A stretch of 64,000 bases of DNA from Bradyrhizobium agreste (GTDB lineage: Bacteria > Pseudomonadota > Alphaproteobacteria > Rhizobiales > Xanthobacteraceae): assembly GCF_016031625.1 (NCBI RefSeq), contig NZ_JACCHP010000007.1, forward strand, positions 310,001 to 374,000, read 5' to 3'. Position numbers and translations under genes: made by a program. The notes under the pieces are model-generated. The model was not told the DNA's origin and did not search any database. It was given only the letters and a program-made list of their open reading frames with translations. The first letter of the stretch is position 1; each line of letters starts with the position of its first letter. Positions 43,482-52,014 of this stretch are shown here, one piece after another.

Positions 43482-44501
43482 CTACTGCACCTCGATGTTC
43501 GCGTCCTTGACCAGCTTGCGCCAGCGTTCTTCCTCCTGCCGAACGTAGCGGTCGAGCTCTTCGGGCGCGCTGCCGACCATGATCAGGCCTTCGTTGGTCG
43601 ACAGCTGCTTGAAGGCACCGGACTGAACGGCCTTCGCGATCGCCTGGGTGAGGCGCGCAATCACCGGAGCGGGCGTCCTGGCCGGCGCGTATAATCCGTA
43701 CCAGGACTCGGCTGCGTAGCCGGGCAATCCGGCCTCGGAAACCGTCGGCAATTGCGGGAACGCGGCCGAACGCTCGGCCGAGGTGACGGCCAAGGCCCTG
43801 AGCTGACCGGCCGCCACAAGCGAGGCTGCGCTCGCCACCGTGGTGAACATCACGTCGATCTGTCCCCCTAAGAGATCGCTGATCGCAGGCGCCGCGCCCT
43901 TGTAGGGGACCGCCGTCATCTTGACGTTCGCCATGGCGTTGAACAGCTCGCCGGCGAGATGGGCCGAGGTGCCGATGCCGAACGTGCCGAAATTGAGCTT
44001 GCCCGGCCTGGCCTTGGCTTCAGCGATCAGATCGGAGATCGAGTTGATCTTGGATGCGGGGTTGACGACGACGACATTGAAGGACCGCGCGATCAACGAG
44101 ACCGCGGCGAAATCCTTGTGCGGATCGAACGGCAGCTTGTTGTAGAGGCTCGGGTTGACCGCGTGCGCGAACGTCGCCAGCAGCAGCGAATAGCCGTCGG
44201 GCTCGCTCGTCGCCACCGTCTGGGTTCCGACGATGGTCCCGGCACCCGGCTTGTTCTCGATGATGACGGGCTTGCCGAGGTCCGTTTGGATTTCCTGGGC
44301 GGTCGTTCGCGCGACGATGTCGGTCCCGCCGCCGGCCGCGAAGGGCACCACGATCTTGATGATCTTCTCGGGATACTCGGCCCGCGCCGGCGCAGCGCTC
44401 GATACCGCCACCGCCAGCAAGGCCGACGAGACGAGAATGGCGGAGCGCGGCCAACCCCTCCATGCAGCGCGGTCGCGACTGATGATCTTGCCGATTGCCA
44501 T
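43482..44501 (-). CDS. Tripartite tricarboxylate transporter substrate-binding protein (Bug family)
   Basis: The 339-aa exported protein has a signal peptide (about residues 20-42, ending APARA). The Bug motif follows: YPEKIIKIVVPFAAGGGTDI. Then come the internal KPGAGTIVGTQTVA and a segment around VPYKGAAPAISDLLGGQIDV, all typical. ATG 44501 has GGGAGGACC upstream. No membrane components (TctA/B) are adjacent, as is usual for orphan Bug proteins. It is downstream of acyl-CoA-synthetase and enoyl-CoA-hydratase genes, suggesting it binds the carboxylate they process. Confidence 0.88.
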   Translation of the reverse strand: MAIGKIISRDRAAWRGWPRSAILVSSALLAVAVSSAAPARAEYPEKIIKIVVPFAAGGGTDIVARTTAQEIQTDLGKPVIIENKPGAGTIVGTQTVATSEPDGYSLLLATFAHAVNPSLYNKLPFDPHKDFAAVSLIARSFNVVVVNPASKINSISDLIAEAKARPGKLNFGTFGIGTSAHLAGELFNAMANVKMTAVPYKGAAPAISDLLGGQIDVMFTTVASAASLVAAGQLRALAVTSAERSAAFPQLPTVSEAGLPGYAAESWYGLYAPARTPAPVIARLTQAIAKAVQSGAFKQLSTNEGLIMVGSAPEELDRYVRQEEERWRKLVKDANIEVQ

Positions 44502-44598
44502 GCGGTCCTCCCATCCGGTTCTTGTCGAGTTATTCAATGAGGCTTGCGGTTTCGACGAACGAGCCGCCTGCCATTTTGCAAGCGACAGCGGTGCGGCT

Positions 44599-46692
44599 TC
44601 ATTTGCTTGCGCCCAGAACAGCCAGCCCGTCGACCGCCTTCACGCCCTGGCCGGCCGGCAGCACGAAGACCGGATTGATCTCGGCCTCGAGAAGCCGGTC
44701 GCCGAGGTGCGCGACCATCTGCGAGAAAGCGACGATCGCTGCTGCGAGCGCTTCGACATCGCATTTCAGCCGGCCGCGGAAGCCGTCCAGCAACGGCCAT
44801 GTGACGAGATCGCGCGCCATCGCGCGCGCCTCGGCGAGGTCGAGGCCGCCTTCCGGCGGCAGCAGGCGCATCGTGGTGTCCTTGAACAGCTCGGCGGCGA
44901 CGCCGCCCATGCCGAGGAGGATGGCGACGCCCAAGGCATCGCGGTGCATCCCGAGGATGATTTCGACGCCGCCTGAAATCATCTCCTGAACCAGGAATCG
45001 CTCCGGCCGCTTCCCGGTCCTAGCCTCGACCTCGTCGGCCATCGCCGTCAGCCGGCCGCCGATGGCCTCGGCGGTCAGGTTGACCGCGACGCCGCCGACA
45101 TCACTCTTGTGCGCGATCTCGCCCGAGAGAATCTTGAGCACGACTTTGCCGCCGAAGTCTCGCGCCGCCCATTCCGCCTCTTCGGCCGTTGCGACCACCT
45201 GCTCTGCAGCGATCGGAATACCAAAGCGGGCGAACAAGGTTTTGGCCTGGGCTTCGTCCAGCGATCCCGCCGGGAGATCGGTGATGTCGACGGCCGTCCC
45301 AGCCGAGCCGGACGTCGGAACCTGCTCGAACATTCCGGCCTGCAACAATCCGTCGAGCGCAGCGGCACAGCTTTCGGCGGAGGTATAGGCGGGGACGCCT
45401 CGCTGCGTGAGGACGGAGACCGCATCGGGCGCATGAGGACTCACATAGGCAATGACGGGCTTGCCGCTGAGCGGCAGGCAGTCGTGGATGGCGTCGGCCA
45501 TCAGCGCCGGCGATCCCACGGCGGACGAGCCGGCGATGACGACCAGCGCATCGTAGGACGGGCTGGCGAGCAGGATGCGGATTGCGGCGCGGAGCAGATC
45601 CGGCTGCAGGCCGGCCAGGGTCACGTCGATCGGGTTGCGATCGAGCATCGCATGCGCTCCCGACTGCAAGGCACGGAGTTGCGCGGCCGTATCCGCGTCG
45701 GGAGCGGGCGTTGCGAAGCCTGCGACGCCCAGACTGTCGGACACGATCGTGCCGGCGCCGCCGGTCGAGGTGAGGATCGCCACGCGCCGGCCGGAAAGCT
45801 TCCGTCCCGTCGAAAGCGCTGCGGGAATGTCGAGCAGGTCTTCGAACGTTTTCGCGCGGATCACGCCGAGCTGCCTGAACAAGGCGTCATACATGCGATC
45901 GGAGCCTGCGAGCGCGCCGGTGTGCGAGATAGCCGCCTTTGCCCCCGCTTCCGATCGCCCGATCTTGAAGGCGACGATTGGCTTGCCGGCACCTCGTGCC
46001 TTGAGCACCGCCTCGCGGAAGCGGGCCGGATTGCGGATCGCCTCGATGTAGAGCGCGATGACCTTGGTCGCATCGTCGTCGGCGAGAAAGTCGATGAAAT
46101 CGGCGAGCTCGAGATCGGCTTCGTTGCTGGTCGACACCAGCTTCGACAGCCCGACCCCGCGCGCCGCGGCGCGCGACAAGATGGCGCCGAGAATGCCTCC
46201 GCTCTGCGAGACCAACCCGACCGGACCTGCCGGGAAATGGTCCATGGCCAGCGCGCCCGAGGCCGACAGCACGATATCGTCGGTGAGATTGACGAGGCCG
46301 ATCGTGTTCGGCCCGAGCAGGCGCATGGATCCGGCGGCCTGCATCAGCTGCTGCTGGCGCGCGGCGCCCTCCGCTCCCGTTTCGGTGAAGCCGCTGGCGA
46401 GAACGATCGCGGCGGCAGCCCCGCGCGCGGACAATTCCCGCACCGCGACGTGGGCGCGTTCCGCGCCGAGCAGGACAAGGCCGACGTCAGGCACGTCGGG
46501 CAGCGAGGCGATGTCGGGGTAGCAGGCGAGACCGCCGATTTCCGCGACCTTCGGATTGACCGGATAGATCGCCCCCGCGAAGCCGTGCTTCTGGAGATAG
46601 GAGACCGGCCGCCCCGAGGTCTTGCTCGGGTCCGCCGATGCACCGATCACGGCGATGCTGCGCGGCCGGATCAGGCGTTCGATCGCACTCAT
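44599..46692 (-). CDS. ADP-forming acetyl/acyl-CoA synthetase-like protein (fused alpha-beta)
   Basis: The 697-aa protein has a CoA-binding domain (1-130; IAVIGASADPSKTSGRPV), a succinyl-CoA-ligase-like domain (about 140-460) with the phosphohistidine His in AAISHTGALAGSD, and an ATP-grasp domain (about 470-690; GGKVVLKILSGEIAHKSDVG). This order is that of NDP-forming acyl-CoA ligases such as acetate-CoA ligases (ADP-forming) and pimeloyl/aryl-CoA types. The substrate is unknown. It starts 3 bp after the upstream ECH stop, so it belongs to the same operon. Confidence 0.88.
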   Translation of the reverse strand: MSAIERLIRPRSIAVIGASADPSKTSGRPVSYLQKHGFAGAIYPVNPKVAEIGGLACYPDIASLPDVPDVGLVLLGAERAHVAVRELSARGAAAAIVLASGFTETGAEGAARQQQLMQAAGSMRLLGPNTIGLVNLTDDIVLSASGALAMDHFPAGPVGLVSQSGGILGAILSRAAARGVGLSKLVSTSNEADLELADFIDFLADDDATKVIALYIEAIRNPARFREAVLKARGAGKPIVAFKIGRSEAGAKAAISHTGALAGSDRMYDALFRQLGVIRAKTFEDLLDIPAALSTGRKLSGRRVAILTSTGGAGTIVSDSLGVAGFATPAPDADTAAQLRALQSGAHAMLDRNPIDVTLAGLQPDLLRAAIRILLASPSYDALVVIAGSSAVGSPALMADAIHDCLPLSGKPVIAYVSPHAPDAVSVLTQRGVPAYTSAESCAAALDGLLQAGMFEQVPTSGSAGTAVDITDLPAGSLDEAQAKTLFARFGIPIAAEQVVATAEEAEWAARDFGGKVVLKILSGEIAHKSDVGGVAVNLTAEAIGGRLTAMADEVEARTGKRPERFLVQEMISGGVEIILGMHRDALGVAILLGMGGVAAELFKDTTMRLLPPEGGLDLAEARAMARDLVTWPLLDGFRGRLKCDVEALAAAIVAFSQMVAHLGDRLLEAEINPVFVLPAGQGVKAVDGLAVLGASK

Positions 46693-46695
46693 CGC

Positions 46696-47487
46696 TCAAC
46701 CCTTCGCCGAGGATTGCGCGAGGAACGCCGCCACGGCCTCGCGATGCTCGGCGCTGGTGTAGCAGATGGCCTGCGCCTGGCTGCCGAGATTGAAGATATC
46801 GTGCGCGGAATGCTCGAAGGTCTCGTTCAGGATCTTCTTGCTGAGCGCGAGCGCCGTGGCGGACCCTTGAGCCAGTTCCGCTGCCCAGGCTTGTGCGGCC
46901 GACAGCAGCTCGGTCGCGGCCACCTTGCGATCGACGATGCCGAGCGCGAGCGCTTCGTCGGCCTCGACGACGCGGCCGGTGAAGATCAGCTCCTTGGCCC
47001 TGGCAAGCCCGACCCGGCGCGGCAGGAAATAAAGCCCCCCGCCGTCGGGGATCAAGCCGCGCTTGATGTAGGACCAGGTGAATTTCGATCGTTCCGTGCC
47101 CACGACGAAGTCGCAGGCGAGCGCGGTGTCGGCGCCGAGGCCCGCCGCCGCGCCGTTGACGGCGGCGATCGTCGGCTTCGGCAGGCCTAGCAGCAGCGAC
47201 TGCACGTGATGCACGCCCTGCTGACGACTCCATCCGTTGAATGCGACTTCGCCCTGCGGCGCCTCGAGCCGGCGCTTCATGCCGCCGATGTCGCCGCCTG
47301 CGCAGAAGGCGTTGCCGCGCCCGGTCAGCACCAGCGCCTTGATCGCCTTGTCGCGGGACACGGTTTCGAGCGCGCCTGAGAACTCGGCGCGCATCTCGTC
47401 GCTCATGGCATTGCGCCGGTCCGGCCGGTTGAATGCGATCGTCGCAACACCGGCTTCGACGGAAAATTCGATGAGCTGATAGGACAT
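46696..47487 (-). CDS. Enoyl-CoA hydratase/isomerase family protein
   Basis: The 263-aa crotonase-fold protein has the oxyanion-hole segments GRGNAFCAGGDIGG (about 57-70) and VNGAAAGLGADTAL. The second catalytic Glu of the classical hydratase pair is not obvious, because RSKFTWSYIKRGLIPDGGG carries Asp/Gly near it, so isomerase or another crotonase chemistry is possible. ATG 47487 follows CAGGGAGC. It is the first gene of the operon with the CoA ligase and the TTT binding protein, facing away from the IclR gene. Confidence 0.85.
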   Translation of the reverse strand: MSYQLIEFSVEAGVATIAFNRPDRRNAMSDEMRAEFSGALETVSRDKAIKALVLTGRGNAFCAGGDIGGMKRRLEAPQGEVAFNGWSRQQGVHHVQSLLLGLPKPTIAAVNGAAAGLGADTALACDFVVGTERSKFTWSYIKRGLIPDGGGLYFLPRRVGLARAKELIFTGRVVEADEALALGIVDRKVAATELLSAAQAWAAELAQGSATALALSKKILNETFEHSAHDIFNLGSQAQAICYTSAEHREAVAAFLAQSSAKG

Positions 47488-47636
47488 GGCAAGCTCCCTG
47501 GAGTCGGATCGGTCGGCGCGCGAGGCATGATCGGCGCAAGCTCCGCAATTGCGGTTTCCTCGTCGTGCCGTGCGCAGCCCGGCATTATTCTTTCCGCTGC
47601 CTATAGCGGCTTGCAGCCACCCGAACATCCGCTTAA

Positions 47637-47651
47637 TTCCACTCAGTGGAA
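47637..47651. promoter_or_regulatory. Perfect 15-bp palindrome, candidate IclR operator
   Basis: TTCCACTCAGTGGAA has 7-bp arms around a single centre base. It lies 18 bp before the IclR ATG and 149 bp before the ECH start, in the divergent regulatory region. IclR-type regulators often bind such short palindromes and repress their own gene. Confidence 0.6.
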
Positions 47652-47669
47652 ACGGCGAGGAGATCGGAG

Positions 47670-48455
47670 ATGGCGCAGGCGCGCAAATATGCGGGCGGGG
47701 TCGACGGCAATCGCTCGCTCGAACGGGGCATCGAAATTCTCAGGGCGTTCCGCCCCGGCGTCGATACACTCGGCAACGGCGAGATCGCGGAGCGAACAGG
47801 CTTGCCGCGATCAACCGTCAGCCGGCTGACCCGGACGCTGGTCTATTCCGGGATGCTCGACCAAGTCCGCAGCGAGCGGGCCTACCGCCTTGCCGCATCG
47901 GTCATCAGCATCGGTCACGCCATGCGGACGGGATCGCCCGTGCTCAACGCGATCGGCCCGATGATGCGGACGGAATCGGCCAGGCGCCGGCTGAACGTCG
48001 GGCTCGCGACTGCGGACAGGATCATGATGGTTTACCTGGAGTCGATCCGTTACAGCCCGCGCGCGGCGCTGCGCAACGTGGTCGCCGGCCAGCAGGTGCC
48101 GATGGAGCTGACGTCGCTCGGCCGCGCCTACCTCGCCGGCATTGCAGAGACCGACCGCGAGCGATTGCTGAAGCAGTTCAGGCGGCGCAGCGCTGCTGCG
48201 ACGAGGACGCTGCTGGCGGAGGTCAGGCGATCGATCAGCGCCGTCGAACGCGACGGCTATTGCGCGGTGTCGTGGCAGCCCGCCGTTGTCGCCGTCGCAA
48301 CGCCGATCGTGATCGAGGGGCTTCCGGTCTACGCGCTCAACATGAGCCTGCAGAACGTCGAGCGCTCCGACGCGCTGGCGAGCGAGCTCGGCGCATACCT
48401 CAACGCGTTTGCGGCAAAGTGCAGGGAGGTGCTGGGAGACCGTGAACCCAGATGA
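47670..48455 (+). CDS. IclR-family transcriptional regulator
   Basis: The 261-aa protein has an N-terminal winged helix-turn-helix (about residues 15-75; NGEIAERTGLPRSTVSRLTR) and an IclR effector domain (about 85-255; SLGRAYLAGI, ERDGYCAVSW). ATG 47670 follows GAGGAGATCGG. An in-frame GTG at 47646 would put its codon within the operator palindrome, which argues for the later start. It probably regulates the divergent ECH-CoA ligase-TTT operon in response to its substrate. Confidence 0.9.
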   Translation: MAQARKYAGGVDGNRSLERGIEILRAFRPGVDTLGNGEIAERTGLPRSTVSRLTRTLVYSGMLDQVRSERAYRLAASVISIGHAMRTGSPVLNAIGPMMRTESARRRLNVGLATADRIMMVYLESIRYSPRAALRNVVAGQQVPMELTSLGRAYLAGIAETDRERLLKQFRRRSAAATRTLLAEVRRSISAVERDGYCAVSWQPAVVAVATPIVIEGLPVYALNMSLQNVERSDALASELGAYLNAFAAKCREVLGDREPR

Positions 48456-48520
48456 CACCATGGCCGACGAAGAGGGGTGCTACCTGCATCTTCGTGATGC
48501 CTGCTGCTGTCGAGCGAAAT

Positions 48521-48874
48521 ATGAGAAAGCTGACTTCTTTGACGGTTCTCGTTGCGGCCGTGCCGCTGCTCTCCGCGTGCGGACAGCCGGTGACGGAAGA
48601 CAAGGCCGCTTATGTCGGCGAATGGCACGCCCAGGCGATGGACGTGGAGGTCACCAAGGACGGGACCGTCCACTACAAGCGCGTCAGGAAGGACACCGCG
48701 ATCGGCGAGGTCACGACAACGATCAACGCGCCGCTGCGCCGGTTCGAGGGTGATAATTTCGTCGTTGGAATTCCATTCCTGTCGACGATATTCGAGGTCT
48801 CGACACCGCCTCACCAGGAGGCGGGAACATGGAAGATGGTGGTCGATGGCGTGGAGCTGACTCGCGCTCGGTAG
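48521..48874 (+). CDS. Lipoprotein (117 aa)
   Basis: The protein starts MRKLTSLTVLVAAVPLLSAC, with lipobox LSAC at residues 17-20, so it is probably lipidated at Cys20. The mature domain is small and beta-rich: YVGEWHAQAMDVEVTKDGTV resembles a lipocalin-like or DUF entry without a recognised name. The Shine-Dalgarno is weak. It is 65 bp after the IclR gene and could be co-transcribed with it. Confidence 0.7.
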   Translation: MRKLTSLTVLVAAVPLLSACGQPVTEDKAAYVGEWHAQAMDVEVTKDGTVHYKRVRKDTAIGEVTTTINAPLRRFEGDNFVVGIPFLSTIFEVSTPPHQEAGTWKMVVDGVELTRAR

Positions 48875-48947
48875 CGAAACGTTCCTACCGAAATCCTCTT
48901 TCCAGCCGAGCGACGGGCGCATGCGCCCGCAACGCCACGCAGCGCCG

Positions 48948-49850
48948 TCACAATTTCCCATACACCCGCGCGGCGACCGCCTTGAGGCGCTCGACCGAGC
49001 CTGACTCCGGATGCGGCTTGACCGGCGCGAACAGGATCGACGCCTGCCGGCCGTTTTTCCAGACATATATGGTGACGGCGTTGCCGTTGCCCTTGATGCA
49101 GGAATGCTCGCCGAAGGCTTCGCGGCCGAGCTCGGGGATCGCCACGTGCGTGCAGGGGCCCGCCCGCTTCATCATGCCGAGGACGGTATCGCGCGACATC
49201 GCGATCACCGCGACGGTCATGGTGTTGGCCTCGCGATCGAACATCATGCAGCTGCCCGCGCCGGTCCGCTGCACCGTCAGCGTTGAGTTGTCGAGAAAGC
49301 CGTCGGCATCAGCGGCCGTGAGCCACTCGCAATTGCCGAACCGCTCGCTGCTCCTGCTCACGTTGGCGACGGCAATTCTTGCGGCTTCGGTGATGGGGCC
49401 GAGCAGCGCATCGTCGGCGCGGCGGCCGATCGGATAGACGCTGATCTGCAGAATGTAGTCGCCGGAGAGAGCGACGACCGAGGCCTCCTGGCGCTCGGCG
49501 CCGGCGGCGCTGGTTCCGCCCTGGCCCTCGTCGCCGATGTCAGCCACTGCGCTCAGCTTCATGCGCTCACTGAGCGTCTCGACGAAGGTCGCGTACAATT
49601 CCCTGGCGCGGTCCTTGTCGGGATTGCGGAACACGGAGAGCATCATCGTGTCGCCGCGCCCGGCCTGGTAGATGCAGCCGCGGCCGTCCTGGTTCGAAAT
49701 CAGCGACCATTTCAGCGCCGGCATCGCGCGGGCGAGTTCCTGCGCGCTGATGAACGGGCAGGTCTCAGCCGCACGCGCGGGAAGCATCGGGACGACGGCG
49801 ATGGCAAGCAACAGAGCGAGGCAGGAGAACAGACGGCCGATCGTGCGCAT
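48948..49850 (-). CDS. Exported hypothetical protein with two similar halves (300 aa)
   Basis: The signal peptide is about residues 1-28 (ending PARAAE). Two segments look alike: CPFISAQELARAMPALKWSL (about 31-50) and CEWLTAADADGFLDNSTLTV (about 172-191). Each opens with Cys and is followed by a GAGSCMMFDREANTMT- or GRGCIYQAGRGDTMML-like stretch, which suggests an internal duplication, with disulfides between Cys pairs. No family is recognised. Probably periplasmic. Confidence 0.7.
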   Translation of the reverse strand: MRTIGRLFSCLALLLAIAVVPMLPARAAETCPFISAQELARAMPALKWSLISNQDGRGCIYQAGRGDTMMLSVFRNPDKDRARELYATFVETLSERMKLSAVADIGDEGQGGTSAAGAERQEASVVALSGDYILQISVYPIGRRADDALLGPITEAARIAVANVSRSSERFGNCEWLTAADADGFLDNSTLTVQRTGAGSCMMFDREANTMTVAVIAMSRDTVLGMMKRAGPCTHVAIPELGREAFGEHSCIKGNGNAVTIYVWKNGRQASILFAPVKPHPESGSVERLKAVAARVYGKL

Positions 49851-50014
49851 GGAACGAGCTTACTATCGAAATGCGTGCCACCGCCAACGAAATGGCACGA
49901 CTGCTTCGCCGTGGCGCTATGACGATACCCGTGAGGGTCGGTGCCGCGTTCTGCGGCACGATCAAGCACGCATTCGGCCTTACGATTTCGGAGCGAGGCA
50001 GATTGTCGCGATTA

Positions 50015-50029
50015 TCACCAATTTGGTGA
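50015..50029. promoter_or_regulatory. HigA operator-like palindrome upstream of the decayed higB
   Basis: TCACCAATTTGGTGA has perfect 7-bp arms around one base. It lies within a longer interrupted symmetry, TTATCA at 50012-50017 and TGATAA at 50032-50037. It is 18 bp before the higB-like ATG, where a HigA autorepression site would be expected. Confidence 0.65.
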
Positions 50030-50046
50030 CATGATAAGGTGTTGGC

Positions 50047-50358
50047 ATGCAGGTGATTGCCCTTCGCACTTTGAGAGAATTTTGGGCGCGTTACCCGCAA
50101 GCTGAGGGCCCAATTCGGGCGGGGTTCGCTATTGCAGCCAAGGCGGATTGGGCCAATCCCGCCGAAATAAAGCGGCAGTTCGGCGGCACCGTCGATTTCG
50201 TGGGCGACAACTGAGTCATCTTCGATCTCGGTGGGAATAAATATCGGCTGATCGTTCACGTGTCATATGCGTTCGGCCGCCTGCTTGTGAAGTTCATCGG
50301 CACTCATTCCGAATACGACCGCATCGATCCAGAGACCGTATCATGGCGAAAAAATTGA
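50047..50358 (+). pseudogene. higB: HigB-like toxin gene with an in-frame TGA
   Basis: The frame reads MQVIALRTLREFWARYPQ... and KADWANPAEIKRQFGGTVDF, then stops at TGA 50212-50214 after 55 codons. Reading through gives VIFDLGGNKYRLIVHVSY, a clear HigB continuation, up to 50358, overlapping the antitoxin by 16 bases. In relatives the residue after Asp-Asn is Arg. A CGA to TGA transition explains the stop. The C-terminal catalytic part would be lost, so the toxin is presumably inactive. Confidence 0.85.
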
Positions 50359-50741
50359 TCCGTCCAATTCGCTCCGAGGCCGACTATGAAGCGGCGCTCA
50401 ACGAGATCGAAGGATACTTCGAAAAAGAACCCAAACCGGGCACGCCGGAAGCCGACCGCTTCGATCCCCTCGCACTGATTATCGAGGACTACGAGCGTAA
50501 GCGCTGGCCGATTGATCCGCCTGATACAATCGATGCGATTCGTTACCGCATGGAGATGGGCGGCTATACCCAGGCCGATCTAGGCCGCCTGCTCGGCTCG
50601 CGCCAGCGCGCGTCCGATATTCTGACCAGGAAGCGTCCGCTGACAATGAGAATGGCCTGGAAGCTGCACCGCGAATGGGACATTCCGGCGGAAGCCCTGA
50701 TCGCGCCGCCGCGAACGCGCGGTCGAAGATCGGCCGCGTAG
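50343..50741 (+). CDS. higA: HigA-family antitoxin, intact beside a disrupted toxin
   Basis: The 132-aa protein shares the N-terminal layout (LIRPIRSEADYEAALNEIEG), the PPDTIDAIRYRMEMGGYT phrase and the Xre-type helix-turn-helix (ADLGRLLGSRQRASDILTRK) with the HigA at 29862. It is complete and preceded by a good context from the toxin frame. It may still repress its own promoter via the palindrome at 50015, and could cross-neutralise the other HigB (inference). Confidence 0.88.
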   Translation: MAKKLIRPIRSEADYEAALNEIEGYFEKEPKPGTPEADRFDPLALIIEDYERKRWPIDPPDTIDAIRYRMEMGGYTQADLGRLLGSRQRASDILTRKRPLTMRMAWKLHREWDIPAEALIAPPRTRGRRSAA

Positions 50742-50867
50742 CAGGGGAAAGGCTCGCGCAACGGAAGCGGTTCTTGTCGGCAATAGCGTGGTCCGGGGCA
50801 AATGGCGCGCCGGACAGGATAAGACTGCGAACACCTATGTAATTGAAATTGCTGGATAGCAACGCTT

Positions 50868-51698
50868 TCAGTTCAGAGGGCGCCAGAAACCAAACACCGC
50901 CGATACGATTGCTTCCGGCGCGTCCTCCTGTACGAGATGTTTCGCATTGGGAATTGCATGGAAGGCAGCGCCGGGTATACGGCGCGCGAGTTCGCGGCCG
51001 TCTCTTAAGGGAATCCAGGCGTCTTCCTCTCCCCATAGGATGGCGACCGGGCAACGAATCTCGCCGTACCGCCATTCGACCTCTTGCGAGTATTTGTCGT
51101 CCATCTGGGCGACCTGACGCCAGAAGGCTTTTTGGCCCTCCTCCCCCAGCCACGGTGCAAGGTAGAGTGTCATCTCCTCCTCGCGCAGTGCGTTCGCAAC
51201 GGCGCCGCCGATATAGGCGCGCAAGATTGCTTCGTGGATGTACGACGGCAGGCTGGAAAAGACCTTCTCGTATTTCTTAGCGGCTTGAACAAGCGGCGAG
51301 CCTTGCGGGCTGATCGCAACTGGATCGATGAGCATCAACGATCGATAGTCGAGTCCGTTGAGCAAATGAGCGCGCAATGCTGTCGAGCCGCCGAAGTCAT
51401 GTGCGACGAGATCGGGATTGTGAAGTCCCCAGTGATCGTAGAGCGCTGCGAAAAGCTCATTTTGAATGCCACGGGAGACGTCTCCGGCGGGTTTGTCGGA
51501 CCGACCATAGCCAAGCAGGTCAAAGCAATAGACCCGCCGCTGTTCGGCAAACAAAGGCGCGATTCTGCGCCATTCCGATGATGAGAAAGGCGTACCATGA
51601 AGCAATACCGCGGGCGGGCCATCGCCCATGACTCCCCACGCGATTGAGTGACCGCGAAATGCGAAACGTTCCGGAAGGGACCAATCCGCCACCGCCAT
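50868..51698 (-). CDS. Alpha/beta hydrolase with Asp nucleophile (haloalkane-dehalogenase/epoxide-hydrolase-like)
   Basis: The 276-aa protein has the oxyanion motif HGTPFSSSEW (about 35-44), a nucleophile elbow AHDFGGS with Asp instead of Ser (about 100-106), an acid near WGEEDAWIP and the catalytic His in NAKHLVQEDAP. Asp nucleophiles are typical of haloalkane dehalogenases, haloacetate dehalogenases and epoxide hydrolases. ATG 51698 follows GAGGAACAG. The frame extends 5' but into non-homologous sequence. It lies between the decayed HigBA locus and the tRNA-like relic. No signal peptide. Confidence 0.82.
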   Translation of the reverse strand: MAVADWSLPERFAFRGHSIAWGVMGDGPPAVLLHGTPFSSSEWRRIAPLFAEQRRVYCFDLLGYGRSDKPAGDVSRGIQNELFAALYDHWGLHNPDLVAHDFGGSTALRAHLLNGLDYRSLMLIDPVAISPQGSPLVQAAKKYEKVFSSLPSYIHEAILRAYIGGAVANALREEEMTLYLAPWLGEEGQKAFWRQVAQMDDKYSQEVEWRYGEIRCPVAILWGEEDAWIPLRDGRELARRIPGAAFHAIPNAKHLVQEDAPEAIVSAVFGFWRPLN

Positions 51699-51912
51699 CG
51701 CTCTGTTCCTCGGAATTTTGCATGGCTCTCGGCCTACCAAACGGCCCCCCTGTGCCGGGGGTTCCGCGCGGACGGCATTTGATGTGGGGTGAACGCTGTG
51801 TTGATGATGGGTCGGCGGCGACCGTGACCGGATAACCGATGTCGGCGCTATAGGTCCCCAACGATTGCAACGGCCGACGCAGATTGTCGTCGGACAGCGA
51901 TTGGCCAGACGA

Positions 51913-51985
51913 TGGCGCACCGGGCACGATTCGAACGCCGCCCTCCGATTCAGTCGGATGCTCGATCGCGCCGAGCCTCGGGCGG
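51913..51985 (-). pseudogene. tRNA-Arg-like pseudogene
   Basis: The reverse strand ends ...TTCGAATCGTGCCC... and GCGCCA. It aligns along its whole length with the tRNA-Arg at 52455-52531, at roughly three quarters identity by eye with several small gaps. The D-stem (GCTC/GAGC) and TTCGAAT loop are kept, but the acceptor ends no longer pair and position 33 is not T. It is probably an old duplicate of the tRNA gene 540 bp away. Confidence 0.65.
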
Positions 51986-52014
51986 GCCCAGGCCGGCTCA
52001 GCGCCAGGCCGTCG

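Noticed and set aside
47594..47609. Second inverted repeat CCGCT-N6-AGCGG near the IclR gene
   Set aside because: Only 5-bp arms that can arise by chance at this GC. The 15-bp perfect palindrome nearby is the better operator candidate.
50212..50214. Possible selenocysteine recoding of the TGA in the HigB-like frame
   Set aside because: No HigB uses selenocysteine, no SECIS-like hairpin is obvious after the TGA, and relatives have Arg there. A nonsense mutation is simpler.
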